From NCBI GenBank assembly GCA_905205065.1, contig CAJLCI010000017.1:1-49191 (forward strand): a DNA stretch of 49,191 nt. Direction: 5' to 3'. The position numbers and the translations under genes are program-made. The notes below the pieces were generated by a model. That model searched no databases and had not been told where the DNA came from. It saw nothing but the letters and a program-made list of their open reading frames with translations. How positions within the stretch are numbered: position 1 is the first letter of the stretch; each line of letters starts with the position of its first letter. The stretch comes from an uncultured Eubacteriales bacterium (lineage in GTDB: Bacteria; Bacillota; Clostridia; Oscillospirales; CAG-272). Below, one piece after another: positions 30,029-38,390 of the stretch.

Positions 30029-30610
30029 TTTTCCGAAATGTAACAAAAAATTATGCAGCGAATATATTTTTAATATACGGATAGTTGTATTTGCGGGTTG
30101 TAAGGATATATTATGTTTTTCTGATGTGAATTACAGTATAGTTTAGTTCAGCTGCATATTTGACAAAAAATATCCAATCGATTATGAATGCAGTATCTAT
30201 ATTGCACAAAGATTGGTATGCTGATGAAAAAATAGCATAAAAAACCTTTTCAAAAATATAAATGTGTGATATAATAAAAACGTGTGAAACTTTCGCACTA
30301 ATCGGGTTGATGAATTTTTTTGTTTTTATTTACAGCACTTAACAGCTGTTTTGTAGTTTATATCTAAGCTTTAACTGTCATATTGTAATATTATTATTAA
30401 AATAAGATCATCTCCAATTTTCCGGTCGGCGGTTTCTCCATGTTTTTAAAGTTTGTTTTGCTTAGAAACTGTCTTATTGGTGTGATCAATATTGAATTAT
30501 ATTTCTTTGTTTAATCAGTTTGTGCAGACAGTGTTATTTTTTTATATCTTTACGAAATTTGCACGCAATCCGTGGTATTAAATGTTATGAAATGAGGCCA
30601 TATTATAATT
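30029..30610 (+). other. Long intergenic region before murA
   Basis: A 582-bp AT-rich gap without a credible ORF. A promoter-like TTTTCA (30247-30252), 17 bp, TATAAT (30270-30275) with an extended TGTGA lead would give murA a leader of about 330 nt. No riboswitch class was recognised in that leader. Confidence 0.5.
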
Positions 30611-31900
30611 ATGGATAAGTATATAATAAACGGAGGAAAGCCGATTTGCGGATCGATTGAAACGAGCGGCATGAAAAATTCAGCTGTTGCAATACTTTTC
30701 GGCTGTTTGCTTATTAACGATACCTGCATTATCGAAAATGTTCCTGATATAATAGATGTAGCAGTTTCTCTTGAAATACTTTCCGGTGTCGGAGTAAGAA
30801 TACGCAGAATTGGAAAAAATACAATAGAGCTTGATTCTACATATGCTGTCGGAGGCACATCTTCTTATGAGCTTGTAAGGAAGATGAGAGCTTCGTATTA
30901 TTTAATGGGGGCAGAACTCGGACGTTTTTCATCTGCATATGTGGCATATCCGGGAGGATGTGATTTTGGAGTCCGCCCTATTGATCAGCATATTAAAGGT
31001 TTTGAATGTCTTGGAGCTACAGTAAATGTAGAGGGAGGATATGTCGAGGCAAACGCACTCGGAGGACTCCATGGCGGAAATATATTTTTTGATGTGACTA
31101 CAGTCGGCGGAACAATCAATGTTATTCTTGCCGCTGTAAAAGCTGATGGCGTTACTGTTATTGAGAATGCGGCAAGAGAGCCTCATGTTGTTGATCTTGC
31201 TAACTTTTTAAATACATGCGGTGCAAGAATAAGCGGCGCCGGAACAGATACAATTAAAATACGGGGAGTTAAACAGCTCCATGGTTGTACATATGCTATT
31301 ATTCCGGATATGATTGAAGCCGGTACATACATGATTGCAGCGGCAGCGACATGCGGAAATCTGAGAATTACTAATGTAATTCCGAAACATCTTGAATCAA
31401 TATCAGCAAAGCTCGTTGAAATGGGCGTTGAAGTAATTGAAGAAGACAATTATGTAATCGTGTCGAGACGCGGACCGCTTGACCGAGTAAATATAAAAAC
31501 ACAGCCGTATCCCGGATTTCCGACTGACCTTCAGCCTCAGATTTGTGTTCTTATGTGTCTTGCCAACGGAGTTAGTTATTTAAATGAAAGCGTTTGGGAT
31601 AACCGTTTCCGATATGTATCGGAATTGAAACGTATGGGAGCAAATATCCGTGTAAATGGCAGAACGGCGATAATCGAAGGTGGAAAGCCTCTCAGCGCTG
31701 CAGCTTTAAAGGCTTGTGATCTCCGCGCGGGCGCAGCCATGATAATTGCAGGATTGGCTGCTTCAGGTACAACTGAAATTGACGACATTTACTATGTTGA
31801 ACGCGGATATGACGACATAGTTGGGAAACTCAATAGTGTAGGTGCAAATATTGTTATGCGTACTGTTCCGGATGTTGTTTCTTTCAGTAAGGCTACATGA
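30611..31900 (+). CDS. murA: UDP-N-acetylglucosamine 1-carboxyvinyltransferase MurA
   Basis: A 429-aa enzyme of the first committed step of peptidoglycan synthesis, transferring enolpyruvate from PEP to UDP-GlcNAc in the cytoplasm. The catalytic Lys22-Asn23 pair (SGMKNSAVAI), the loop Cys117 in YPGGCDFGVRPIDQH and the inverse alpha-beta barrel repeats are present. Because the loop residue is Cys, the enzyme should be of the fosfomycin-sensitive type. Clostridia often have two MurA copies, and which one this is cannot be told. It is monocistronic with a long leader. Confidence 0.97.
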   Translation: MDKYIINGGKPICGSIETSGMKNSAVAILFGCLLINDTCIIENVPDIIDVAVSLEILSGVGVRIRRIGKNTIELDSTYAVGGTSSYELVRKMRASYYLMGAELGRFSSAYVAYPGGCDFGVRPIDQHIKGFECLGATVNVEGGYVEANALGGLHGGNIFFDVTTVGGTINVILAAVKADGVTVIENAAREPHVVDLANFLNTCGARISGAGTDTIKIRGVKQLHGCTYAIIPDMIEAGTYMIAAAATCGNLRITNVIPKHLESISAKLVEMGVEVIEEDNYVIVSRRGPLDRVNIKTQPYPGFPTDLQPQICVLMCLANGVSYLNESVWDNRFRYVSELKRMGANIRVNGRTAIIEGGKPLSAAALKACDLRAGAAMIIAGLAASGTTEIDDIYYVERGYDDIVGKLNSVGANIVMRTVPDVVSFSKAT

Positions 31901-31918
31901 TTGATTTTTAGATTAAAT

Positions 31919-31958
31919 TTATTTGCGCATCAGACGGTGTCAGACTGATGCGCAAATA
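31919..31958 (+). terminator. Strong hairpin after murA
   Basis: TATTTGCGCATCAG pairs with CTGATGCGCAAATA. A T-rich stretch follows only weakly (GGCTTAAACTTT). Confidence 0.65.
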
Positions 31959-32326
31959 GGCTTAAACTTTAATTAAACTTGGATGCGGACTGTTTTATTG
32001 TTTTACAAGAATTTTATATTGCAGTTATACTATACAAAAATATTTTCGCTTTTTTGAAGTGTTGGTGATTTTTTTGCAGGGCATTTTATATTCTGTATTC
32101 TAAAGCGATTGTTTATTATTGTTTTTTTGTGATTATCAATTGAAGTCTTTTATATTTGTCTACGGATATATATGAAGTATTTGACGCTGTGTCTTCCGTA
32201 TGTACAAGCATGCAGGGTATATTGTTATAATCTGTTGTCGATAGGATGTTTATGTTTCTCTGAATAATAAATTTGCTCATGGCAGTTAATAGAAAGTTTT
32301 ATTGTTTGCATTTAAAACATGAATAT
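31959..32326 (+). other. AT-rich gap before tRNA-Pro
   Basis: Nothing coding is seen. A tRNA promoter is expected. TTGACG near 32180 with a TACAAG-type -10, or TATAAT near 32226, are candidates but neither is convincing. Confidence 0.4.
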
Positions 32327-32402
32327 CGGGGTGTGGCTCAGCTGGTAGAGCGGGTGGTTTGGGACCATCAGGCCGCAGGTTCAAGTCCTGTCACTCCGAC
32401 CA
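32327..32402 (+). tRNA. tRNA-Pro (anticodon TGG)
   Basis: A complete 76-nt cloverleaf. Acceptor CGGGGTG/CACTCCG, D-arm GCTC..GAGC, anticodon stem GGTGG/CCATC with loop TTTGGGA (anticodon 32360-32362), T-arm around GCAGG-TTCAAGT-CCTGT, discriminator A and an encoded CCA. Confidence 0.97.
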
Positions 32403-32435
32403 GGCAGGGCCTGGAGCCAATTCGCGCTCTAGGCT
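32392..32435 (+). repeat. Left direct repeat at the tRNA-Pro 3' end (attL-like)
   Basis: The last bases of the tRNA plus flank (CACTCCGACCA, then GGCAGGGCCTGGAGCCAAT and CGCGCTCTAGGCT) recur at 34441-34486 with a 3-base CCA insertion and small changes. Confidence 0.75.
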
Positions 32436-32502
32436 CTTTTCTTTATCGCGGACGAGATGCCCGCGCTTTAATCGGCATCTTTTGTATACCAGGCAGACAC
32501 GT

Positions 32503-32536
32503 CGGAACGAGTTATGCTCGTTCCGATTTTTTATTT
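32503..32536 (+). terminator. Terminator downstream of tRNA-Pro
   Basis: CGGAACGAG-TTATG-CTCGTTCCG followed by ATTTTTTATT. Confidence 0.85.
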
Positions 32537-33052
32537 CATAAAAAATCATCCACCTGCTCCACGGTTCCTCCTTTTTGCAAAAAATCACGCTCGGCTCACC
32601 TGTTCGGTTGTAAACGCCTTCACGACGGCTCGCTGTCGCTACCAACTTTTTGCGGGTTGGTGCTACGGTCACTTGCCGGTATCTTTTTGTCAACGCTTCC
32701 CAGTTCGAGTGTTCATATGGAAACTCGGATTTTTATTTCTTAAGTTTCATTATGAACATCGGTACCAGCGGCGAGCCGCCGCTCCCAAGTCGCACACCTC
32801 ACTTTGTGGGGTATGCTTTCTTTTGCGCTTGCGTCGAAACAGGCATCTATTTTGTCACACAAATCCACCAGGCTGAGTCTGGACGCAATTCACGTTCGGG
32901 CTCTTTTTCATTGAATAAATTACAACTATTGCCTGGATTTGATGAGGATATATTAATTCTCTTAATTTATATTACTATTGCATCCCTCAATTCGATGGTG
33001 CCTTATCGCCGCAAAACAATGAATGATTGATATATTGACAATTGATTGATAA

Positions 33053-33081
33053 TTGAAATCTTCAAAAATTTAATATATAAT
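33053..33081 (+). promoter_or_regulatory. Promoter of the XRE regulator gene
   Basis: TTGAAA (33053-33058), 17 bp, TATAAT (33076-33081). Confidence 0.7.
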
Positions 33082-33117
33082 ATAATCATACCGGTAAAAA
33101 AAAATTTGGAGGTATTT

Positions 33118-34266
33118 ATGCAAATTAATATAGGTGCAAAAATCAAAGAATTAAGAAAGCGCAATGGCAAAACACAAGATAATATGGCCAATGCCCTTGG
33201 CGTAACACCGCAAGCCATATCGCGATGGGAAGCAAACGGCGGATATCCTGATATTGAAATTTTACCGGTTATTGCAAACTATTTTCATATCACTATCGAT
33301 GAACTATTCGGATACAGCAAGGACAGAGAAAAAATCATCGGAGACATAATTTCAAAAGCAGATGCAGCTATTAACGCACAAGAAGATATGGCTGAATGTA
33401 TAAAATTGCTTCGCAATGCGATAGAAGAATTTCCTACAGAGTCACAATTGTTTGTAAAACTTGGATACGCTTTAATTCAACAAGGATGGAAAAAATATGG
33501 AGCAAGAAGTTATACGAAAGACGGCTCTGATTATGCGTTTGTAGACGCAGAATATAACAATGAGAACATCTATTGGCAAGAAGCCATGAGCATTTTTGAA
33601 ACTGTGCTCGACATGAATGTAAGTTGCGATGACAGAGAGGCTATTATTTTGTTAATGATCGTAACTTATCAGAATATGGGTTATGTCGATAAAGCAGTCG
33701 CTTTGGCAGAAAAGCAAAATTCTTTAATTATGAGTAAAGAACTTCTTTTGCCAAAAGCAACAGAATCTGAGCTTCGTGATAGGTATCAAGGTGAAGCAAT
33801 TATTTCACTTCTTGTTGAATTGAAGAACGTAATGCTAACCTCTATTCAAACAAAAGTGTCTGTGTTTTCTTCCAATAAAGGCGTTAATCTTATTGTTTCA
33901 TTTGCAAAGTTTTTGGAAACGATATTCAGCGACGGCAATTGTGGAATAATACACTATCACTTGTGTGAGCTGTATCTGTATTCTGCAATGTACGAAGCAA
34001 TATATCGTAAATCGTATGAGTCTGCTCTTGAGTATTTTGACAAAGGATATGATTACAAGAAAAAATATGAAGGGATAAAAAATAAAGGTGAATATCATTA
34101 TACAGATTTGCTTGTGTCTAAAGTTACTTTCCAAAGTAGCAATTTCCCTGCAATCAATCCTGATTTTTGGAAGATTTGGAAAACACTTTTACCCAATGAA
34201 TTTGTAAATACCGTTAGAGCTAACAGTAAATACAGCGAATGTTTTGCCGACGAAAATTATGAGTAA
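33118..34266 (+). CDS. XRE-family transcriptional regulator with TPR-like C-terminal domain
   Basis: A 382-aa protein. The N-terminal HTH_3 domain covers residues 1-65 (IGAKIKELRKRNGKTQDNMANALGVTPQAISRWEANGGYPDIEILPVIANYF). The rest is all-helical with TPR-like repeats, a layout seen in peptide-responsive or stand-alone regulators. The ATG at 33118 has GGAGG 5 nt upstream; the longer frame to 33046 lacks one. It lies between the duplicated tRNA-Pro ends, so it appears to be cargo of a former integrated element. Target unknown. Confidence 0.88.
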   Translation: MQINIGAKIKELRKRNGKTQDNMANALGVTPQAISRWEANGGYPDIEILPVIANYFHITIDELFGYSKDREKIIGDIISKADAAINAQEDMAECIKLLRNAIEEFPTESQLFVKLGYALIQQGWKKYGARSYTKDGSDYAFVDAEYNNENIYWQEAMSIFETVLDMNVSCDDREAIILLMIVTYQNMGYVDKAVALAEKQNSLIMSKELLLPKATESELRDRYQGEAIISLLVELKNVMLTSIQTKVSVFSSNKGVNLIVSFAKFLETIFSDGNCGIIHYHLCELYLYSAMYEAIYRKSYESALEYFDKGYDYKKKYEGIKNKGEYHYTDLLVSKVTFQSSNFPAINPDFWKIWKTLLPNEFVNTVRANSKYSECFADENYE

Positions 34267-34330
34267 CATTTTTCGGCGGCAACAGCAGACCTGCTTTCCC
34301 GATTATCGCTATTCCAGGAGAAGACTGTGC

Positions 34331-34346
34331 ACGGGTTCAATTCCCA
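34331..34346 (+). other. tRNA T-arm-like fragment
   Basis: ACGGGTTCAATTCCCA resembles a tRNA T-arm (GGG-TTCAATT-CCC) without the rest of a cloverleaf. Confidence 0.35.
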
Positions 34347-34440
34347 CAGCAAAAACGCATGGCATCTTTTTTATTCCCGGTAGACAGTAGGAGTATTCTT
34401 ATAGCAGCCCCCGTTTTTCTTTTTCCAAGTCCTATAATTC

Positions 34441-34486
34441 CACTCCGACCACCAGGCAGGGCCTGGAACCAATCGCGCTCTAGGCT
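34441..34486 (+). repeat. Right direct repeat of the tRNA-Pro 3' end (attR-like)
   Basis: CACTCCGACCACCAGGCAGG, CCTGGAACCAATCGCGCTC and TAGGCT match the sequence at the real tRNA end. The upstream CCAAGTCCT also echoes the tRNA T-arm. No intact tRNA is formed. Confidence 0.75.
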
Positions 34487-34585
34487 TTTGTTTTGCTCAA
34501 AATGCAATGCCAGCCTCAAGGGGCATCTATTTTGTCAACGCTTCCCCAAAAAAGATTGTCGATTACTGCCGAAATTTTCGTTTTG

Positions 34586-34614
34586 TTGACAAAAAGTATG
34601 TTTGATGCTATAGT
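34586..34614 (+). promoter_or_regulatory. Promoter of the small ART-like gene
   Basis: TTGACA (34586-34591), 17 bp, TATAGT (34609-34614). Confidence 0.85.
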
Positions 34615-34679
34615 TTAGGTTAGATTATTTATATAATAAACAGTTCGACAAAATCTTATTTGTAAAGGAGACGAAAAAA

Positions 34680-34994
34680 ATGAGGATAGAAATAAATCCT
34701 GACGGAATATGGTATCACGGTTCTAATACGATGTTTGGTACATTGAGAGAAGGTAGTACTGTAACGCAATGGAGAGAATTAGCGGAAGCTTTTTCTCATC
34801 AGCCATCAAGGTTAGGTTATGATGATAACCGTGTTATAACACATAATGGAATGGAGAAAGGACTTTTATATATCATTGACGAGCCGATAACAGTTGGTAT
34901 TGACATATATCAGCATCCAAGAACAGCAATGGACGAAAATGTAGAGTTTCTTACAAAGCGTCCGCTGAAAGTTAAATTGATAAAAGAATTGTAA
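34680..34994 (+). CDS. Small protein with possible ADP-ribosyltransferase (Arr-like) fold
   Basis: A 104-aa protein with a strong promoter and AAAGGAG ribosome site. The order of motifs recalls rifampin ADP-ribosyltransferase (Arr): WYHGSN near residue 11 (the ART His), a central region, GLLYIIDEPITVG (compare Arr GxIYxVEP) and a C-terminal FLTKRPLKVKLI (compare YRSxxPLRVV). It is shorter than Arr (about 140 aa), and the homology is by eye only. It could be a toxin-like ART or merely a related fold. It lies in the accessory region after tRNA-Pro with no partner gene. I otherwise do not recognise it. Confidence 0.7.
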   Translation: MRIEINPDGIWYHGSNTMFGTLREGSTVTQWRELAEAFSHQPSRLGYDDNRVITHNGMEKGLLYIIDEPITVGIDIYQHPRTAMDENVEFLTKRPLKVKLIKEL

Positions 34995-35042
34995 TACAAA
35001 ATCCGACTTATCGCTTAAATTATGAGCGTCATCTATGTTTTC

Positions 35043-35059
35043 GAGGGTTCGAATCCATC
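35043..35059 (+). other. Second tRNA T-arm-like fragment
   Basis: GAGGGTTCGAATCCATC has the TTCGAAT T-loop. It lies between GTTTTC and GAAAAC arms in a non-coding gap (34995-35325). No full tRNA can be folded. Confidence 0.35.
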
Positions 35060-35125
35060 CGTGAAAACGTTTTAGGGGTTCATTTCATCTTACCCTTACA
35101 GAAAGACGCAACAAAAAGATGCACC

Positions 35126-35160
35126 AGCGAAAAGCCTTGATTTTCAAGGCTTTTCGCTAT
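35126..35160 (+). terminator. Strong hairpin downstream of the ART-like gene
   Basis: AGCGAAAAGCCTTGA pairs with TCAAGGCTTTTCGCT, followed by ATCTTTA. Confidence 0.6.
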
Positions 35161-35258
35161 CTTTAGGAGCAAAAAATAACAATGTTATACCGTAGATACA
35201 TTCTCCGTTTTTCTTCTTTATAGATTCGAACTACCGTAAAATCAAATATCACTATTGC

Positions 35259-35293
35259 AGGTGTATGGAAAGGAAAGCTCCATACGCCTTTTT
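35259..35293 (+). terminator. Terminator before the 35.3 kb ORF
   Basis: GTATGGA and TCCATAC stem followed by GCCTTTTTT. Confidence 0.75.
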
Positions 35294-35325
35294 TGCTATC
35301 CCAAATTAATCAGCCGGCCATCAAC

Positions 35326-35505
35326 ATGACAATTTATCAACAGGGACTGACGATAAAACTTTACTCGCTTGAATGCACGGAACAGTACGATGAGATCAAC
35401 AATAAAGTAGCTGTTTTCTATAACGGCGAATTTCTCTGTCGACAAGATGACATCGGATGCTTATTGGGCAGTGAAGATATATCTGAAGAAAATAAAACGG
35501 TATAG
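35326..35505 (+). CDS. Short hypothetical protein or gene remnant
   Basis: A 59-aa frame starting MTIYQQGLTIKLYSLECTEQ, with a plausible folded composition but no good ribosome site and a terminator directly upstream. An in-frame earlier start at 35293 lies inside the terminator T-run. It may be the 3' remnant of a larger mobile-element gene. No family recognised. Confidence 0.35.
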   Translation: MTIYQQGLTIKLYSLECTEQYDEINNKVAVFYNGEFLCRQDDIGCLLGSEDISEENKTV

Positions 35506-36030
35506 TAATTTAATATAGAAACAAAAAATTTTTAGTGAGCTTATTGCGGATTATTTACATTTTTTCAATGTACGCCCCATGACGATAATATTGAAATGAA
35601 GTAAATGTTACTGCGTTTGTTAATGTAGTACCGCTCATACTCATACTGTGTTTCATCCGATTTTTTTCTCGTAAAAAAGGTGTCAATGGCAAGTCAGTAT
35701 GCAAATGGTGTTATAATACAAGAATATTTAACTAATATGAATAGTGAAGTTGTGAGATGGGTGCAACGCAAACTTTAAATCAAACTGTAAAGAAATGAAT
35801 TAATTGGTTGTGTTTTATACAAAACTTGGATGATGTTGTTTAGAAAGTAAAGAACAAATTTTTTTGCATTTCGTTTAAATTGTGGGAATTATGCCATTTA
35901 ATTTTTATGTTATATCCATCTTCAATATTTAATATATAAGTTATTCATTATTAATGCTTAAAACTATTTAACTGTTTCAGAGATTTTTACCAAATACATG
36001 ATTTATTATTTAATTTAGTTTTTAGTTTTG
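35506..36030 (+). other. AT-rich gap with no supported gene
   Basis: About 525 bp. A TATAAT at about 35713 and a 13-codon ORF (about 35738-35779, beginning MNSEVVRWVQ) are present but neither is supported by a ribosome site. I see nothing else. Confidence 0.4.
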
Positions 36031-36126
36031 TTATCTGTTGTTTTTGTCGCTTCCTCCGATAAACACTGCCATAGTGAAAACTCCGAAAACTCCTCCTGCG
36101 ATAAAGCTTAAAATACACCCGGTCAT
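36031..36126 (-). CDS. DUF3789-like membrane microprotein
   Basis: A 31-aa protein with one hydrophobic helix (MTGCILSFIAGGVFGVFTMA) and a short polar tail. The pattern FxxGGxFGVFTM is that of the DUF3789 microproteins, which are common on mobile elements and accessory regions of clostridia. AAGGAGATA precedes the start at about 8 nt. Its location at the end of the tRNA-Pro accessory region agrees. Function unknown. Confidence 0.75.
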   Translation of the reverse strand: MTGCILSFIAGGVFGVFTMAVFIGGSDKNNR

Positions 36127-36291
36127 TTTATGAATATCTCCTTATTCTGATAATCCTGCTGGTATTTATTAATGGAACTAATACTCTTATATATTTTTAA
36201 CCTTTAATTGAAATATTATCAAAATTTCTGAGCTTCTTTTTCTTATTGCTGAAAAATTCAAAAAATGTTTTCAAAAATGAATAGTTTATTG

Positions 36292-36320
36292 TTGACAAGG
36301 GGAAGATAAAGTGATAGAAT
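36292..36320 (+). promoter_or_regulatory. Promoter of the dap-lysA operon
   Basis: TTGACA (36292-36297), 17 bp, TAGAAT (36315-36320). Confidence 0.85.
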
Positions 36321-36332
36321 AATAAATAAGGA

Positions 36333-36491
36333 AGATAGAGGCGCATTTTGTCATCAGTATTCCGGCGTTAAAAGCGGTGCTCGCTGTTGCCGGCAGAAAG
36401 GGACGGATGCCGAGGGGGAATTTTTGCACAGATTCTTTCCGGGCAAGCAAAATAAGATTTGTTTGACTGTCGCGCAAGCGGAGGACTATCG
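36333..36491 (+). ncRNA. Lysine riboswitch (L-box) of the dap operon
   Basis: Conserved L-box elements occur in order: AGATAGAGGCGC, GAAAGGGACGGATGCCGAGG, CCGGGCAAGC and GACTGTCGCGCAAGCGGAGG, closing with ACTATC to pair with the 5' GATAG. It lies between the promoter and a terminator and ahead of dapA, as expected for lysine feedback by transcription termination. Confidence 0.92.
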
Positions 36492-36548
36492 CAAAAATAA
36501 AGATACACATCATGTATAATTTATATTTGCATGTTATAGTCATGTTGG

Positions 36549-36580
36549 CCGATACTCTTTCTGAGTATCGGTTTTATTTG
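36549..36580 (+). terminator. Riboswitch-controlled terminator before dapA
   Basis: CCGATACTC (36549-36557) pairs with GAGTATCGG (36563-36571), then TTTTATTTG. It is the expression platform of the L-box. Confidence 0.92.
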
Positions 36581-36694
36581 TTCTTCTGATTTTCAGCAAT
36601 AAGTACTTACAATCAAGGGAGATGAAAAGATCCCGACAAAACGGAAAGTATGATAAGTAAATTGCTTTCCGAAGAAGAAAGGAATCGTTATAAC

Positions 36695-37582
36695 ATGAAA
36701 AAAACAATTTTTGAGGGAGTTGCGACTGCTCTTATTACTCCATTTAAGGATGGAGAAGTTGATTTTGAGGCTTTTGGACGTATAATAGACTGGCAAATAG
36801 AATGTGGAATTGATGCACTTGTAATATGTGGTACGACTGGAGAAGCCTCTACTCTGACGGACGAGGAGCATCAAAAGGTAATTGCATTTGCTGTAGAGCG
36901 TGCAAATAAGCGTATACCGATAATAGCCGGAACAGGTTCTAATGATACGGCATATGCTCTTGAACTTACGAACGCTGCATGTCGTTCAGGCGTTGATGCT
37001 GTACTTGTAGCCACGCCGTATTATAACAAGGCTACTCAGCGCGGACTCATTGAAATGTATACGGCAATTGCAGATCAGAGCACTGCTCCTGTAATTTTGT
37101 ACAATGTTCCTTCGAGAACGGGGGTAAATATAGCGCCTGCCACATACCGTATTCTTGCAGAGCATCCTAATATAGCTGCAATAAAAGAGGCAAACGGAGA
37201 TATTTCCAAAATTGTAGAGACAATGTCATATGTACATGAAAGTCTGGATCTATATAGTGGAAATGACGATCAGATAGTTCCGCTTATGTCGCTTGGCGCG
37301 AAAGGAGTCATATCTGTTCTTTCAAATATTATGCCCAGAGAGACAAAGGAAATAGTTTCATCATTTGCGCGGGGAGATATAAAGCGCTCCGCACTCTTAC
37401 AGTATAAATATCATGAAATCATTGATGCTTTGTTCTGCGAGGTGAATCCTATTCCTGTAAAGGCTGCGATGGCAGGTATGGGATTCTGTGAAAACAGTCT
37501 AAGACTTCCACTGACAGTAATGTCCGATGATGCTATGAATAGAATGTATTCTGTAATGCGCGGCCTCGGACTTATGAATTGA
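36695..37582 (+). CDS. dapA: 4-hydroxy-tetrahydrodipicolinate synthase DapA
   Basis: A 295-aa aldolase-fold enzyme condensing pyruvate with aspartate semialdehyde, the first dedicated step of lysine and diaminopimelate synthesis. Visible: TALITPF, GTTGEASTLTDEEH, YYNKATQRGL, VILYNVPSRTGVN and the Schiff-base lysine in AAIKEANGD. The ATG at 36695 follows GAAAGGAA and fits homologues; the ATG at 36650 adds 15 unrelated residues. First gene after the lysine riboswitch. Confidence 0.98.
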   Translation: MKKTIFEGVATALITPFKDGEVDFEAFGRIIDWQIECGIDALVICGTTGEASTLTDEEHQKVIAFAVERANKRIPIIAGTGSNDTAYALELTNAACRSGVDAVLVATPYYNKATQRGLIEMYTAIADQSTAPVILYNVPSRTGVNIAPATYRILAEHPNIAAIKEANGDISKIVETMSYVHESLDLYSGNDDQIVPLMSLGAKGVISVLSNIMPRETKEIVSSFARGDIKRSALLQYKYHEIIDALFCEVNPIPVKAAMAGMGFCENSLRLPLTVMSDDAMNRMYSVMRGLGLMN

Positions 37583-37625
37583 AAGTATTATACTATAGAA
37601 GTAAAAAGGAAAACGGATTTGTAAA

Positions 37626-38354
37626 ATGAAATTTATTGTAAACGGTGCGTGCGGCAGAATGGGGCATGAGGTCATTAAGCAGCTTTCGGAAGATGAACTT
37701 GCTGCCAGAGTGGACGCGTTTTCAGAAGAGGACGGAGTTATACGGGATATAAATGAATATAACGGCAGAGCAGATGGAATAATTGATTTTTCGTCTCACC
37801 TCGGATCTGCAGCACTTTGCAGATATGCGTCTGAACATAAGACACCTCTTGTTATAGCTTCTACCGGACATACGGATGAAGAAAAACATAAAATTGAGGA
37901 AACGTCTCAGAAAATTCCGGTATTTTTTTCATATAATATGTCCATAGGGATTGCTGCGCTGTGTGAAATGGTTAAAATGGCTGTATCGATTTTTCCGGAA
38001 AGTGATATAGAAATTGTTGAAACTCATCATAAGATGAAGAAGGACGCTCCGAGCGGAACTGCAATTATGCTTGCCGGCGCTGCTTTGTCGGTCAGAGACG
38101 GAAAAATTGTATGCGGACGGGAGGGAGAGTGCCTCCGTTCGGACAATGAAATCGGAATTCATTCTCTAAGGCTTGCAAATGTTGTCGGAAAGCATGAGGT
38201 TATAATATCAAACGGTTTAGAAACATTGGTTCTTAGTCATGAGGCGCACAGCCGCACACTCTTTGCACAGGGAGCTGTAAGAGCTGCAAAATTTATTGCC
38301 GATAAGCCTGCCGGGCTGTATAATATGCAGCAGCTTCTTAACGACCACTGTTAA
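37626..38354 (+). CDS. dapB: 4-hydroxy-tetrahydrodipicolinate reductase DapB
   Basis: A 242-aa NAD(P)H-dependent reductase, second step of the pathway. N-terminal Rossmann motif NGACGRMG, then DFSSHLGSAAL, STGHT, the catalytic ETHHKMKKDAPSGTA segment (His-His-x-x-Lys) and a C-terminal nucleotide-domain return. Slightly shorter than the E. coli enzyme, as is usual in Firmicutes. It lies 43 bp after dapA. Confidence 0.97.
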   Translation: MKFIVNGACGRMGHEVIKQLSEDELAARVDAFSEEDGVIRDINEYNGRADGIIDFSSHLGSAALCRYASEHKTPLVIASTGHTDEEKHKIEETSQKIPVFFSYNMSIGIAALCEMVKMAVSIFPESDIEIVETHHKMKKDAPSGTAIMLAGAALSVRDGKIVCGREGECLRSDNEIGIHSLRLANVVGKHEVIISNGLETLVLSHEAHSRTLFAQGAVRAAKFIADKPAGLYNMQQLLNDHC

Positions 38355-38390
38355 TCAGAATTTCGTAATCAGGAAGGGAACGGGTTTGCA

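Larger units (their letters stand above)
32403..33117 (+). other. Non-coding stretch downstream of tRNA-Pro
   Basis: About 700 bp without a credible gene; overlapping ORFs here are low-complexity shadows. It holds a GAGCC/GGCTC hairpin with T-run, a CGGAACGAG/CTCGTTCCG terminator (32503-32536) and several degenerate copies of a GGCATCTNTTTTGT motif (near 32473, 32842 and again at 34355 and 34518). It looks like a graveyard of mobile DNA. Confidence 0.5.

Noticed and set aside
32273..32743. 156-aa ORF running through tRNA-Pro
   Set aside because: It translates the tRNA and non-coding repeats. No domain is present.
32327..34486. Complete integrative element
   Set aside because: No integrase, relaxase or replication gene lies between the direct repeats, so only a remnant or cassette is supported.
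36286..36543. 85-aa minus-strand ORF
   Set aside because: It is antisense to the dap promoter and L-box, has no ribosome site and no recognisable family.
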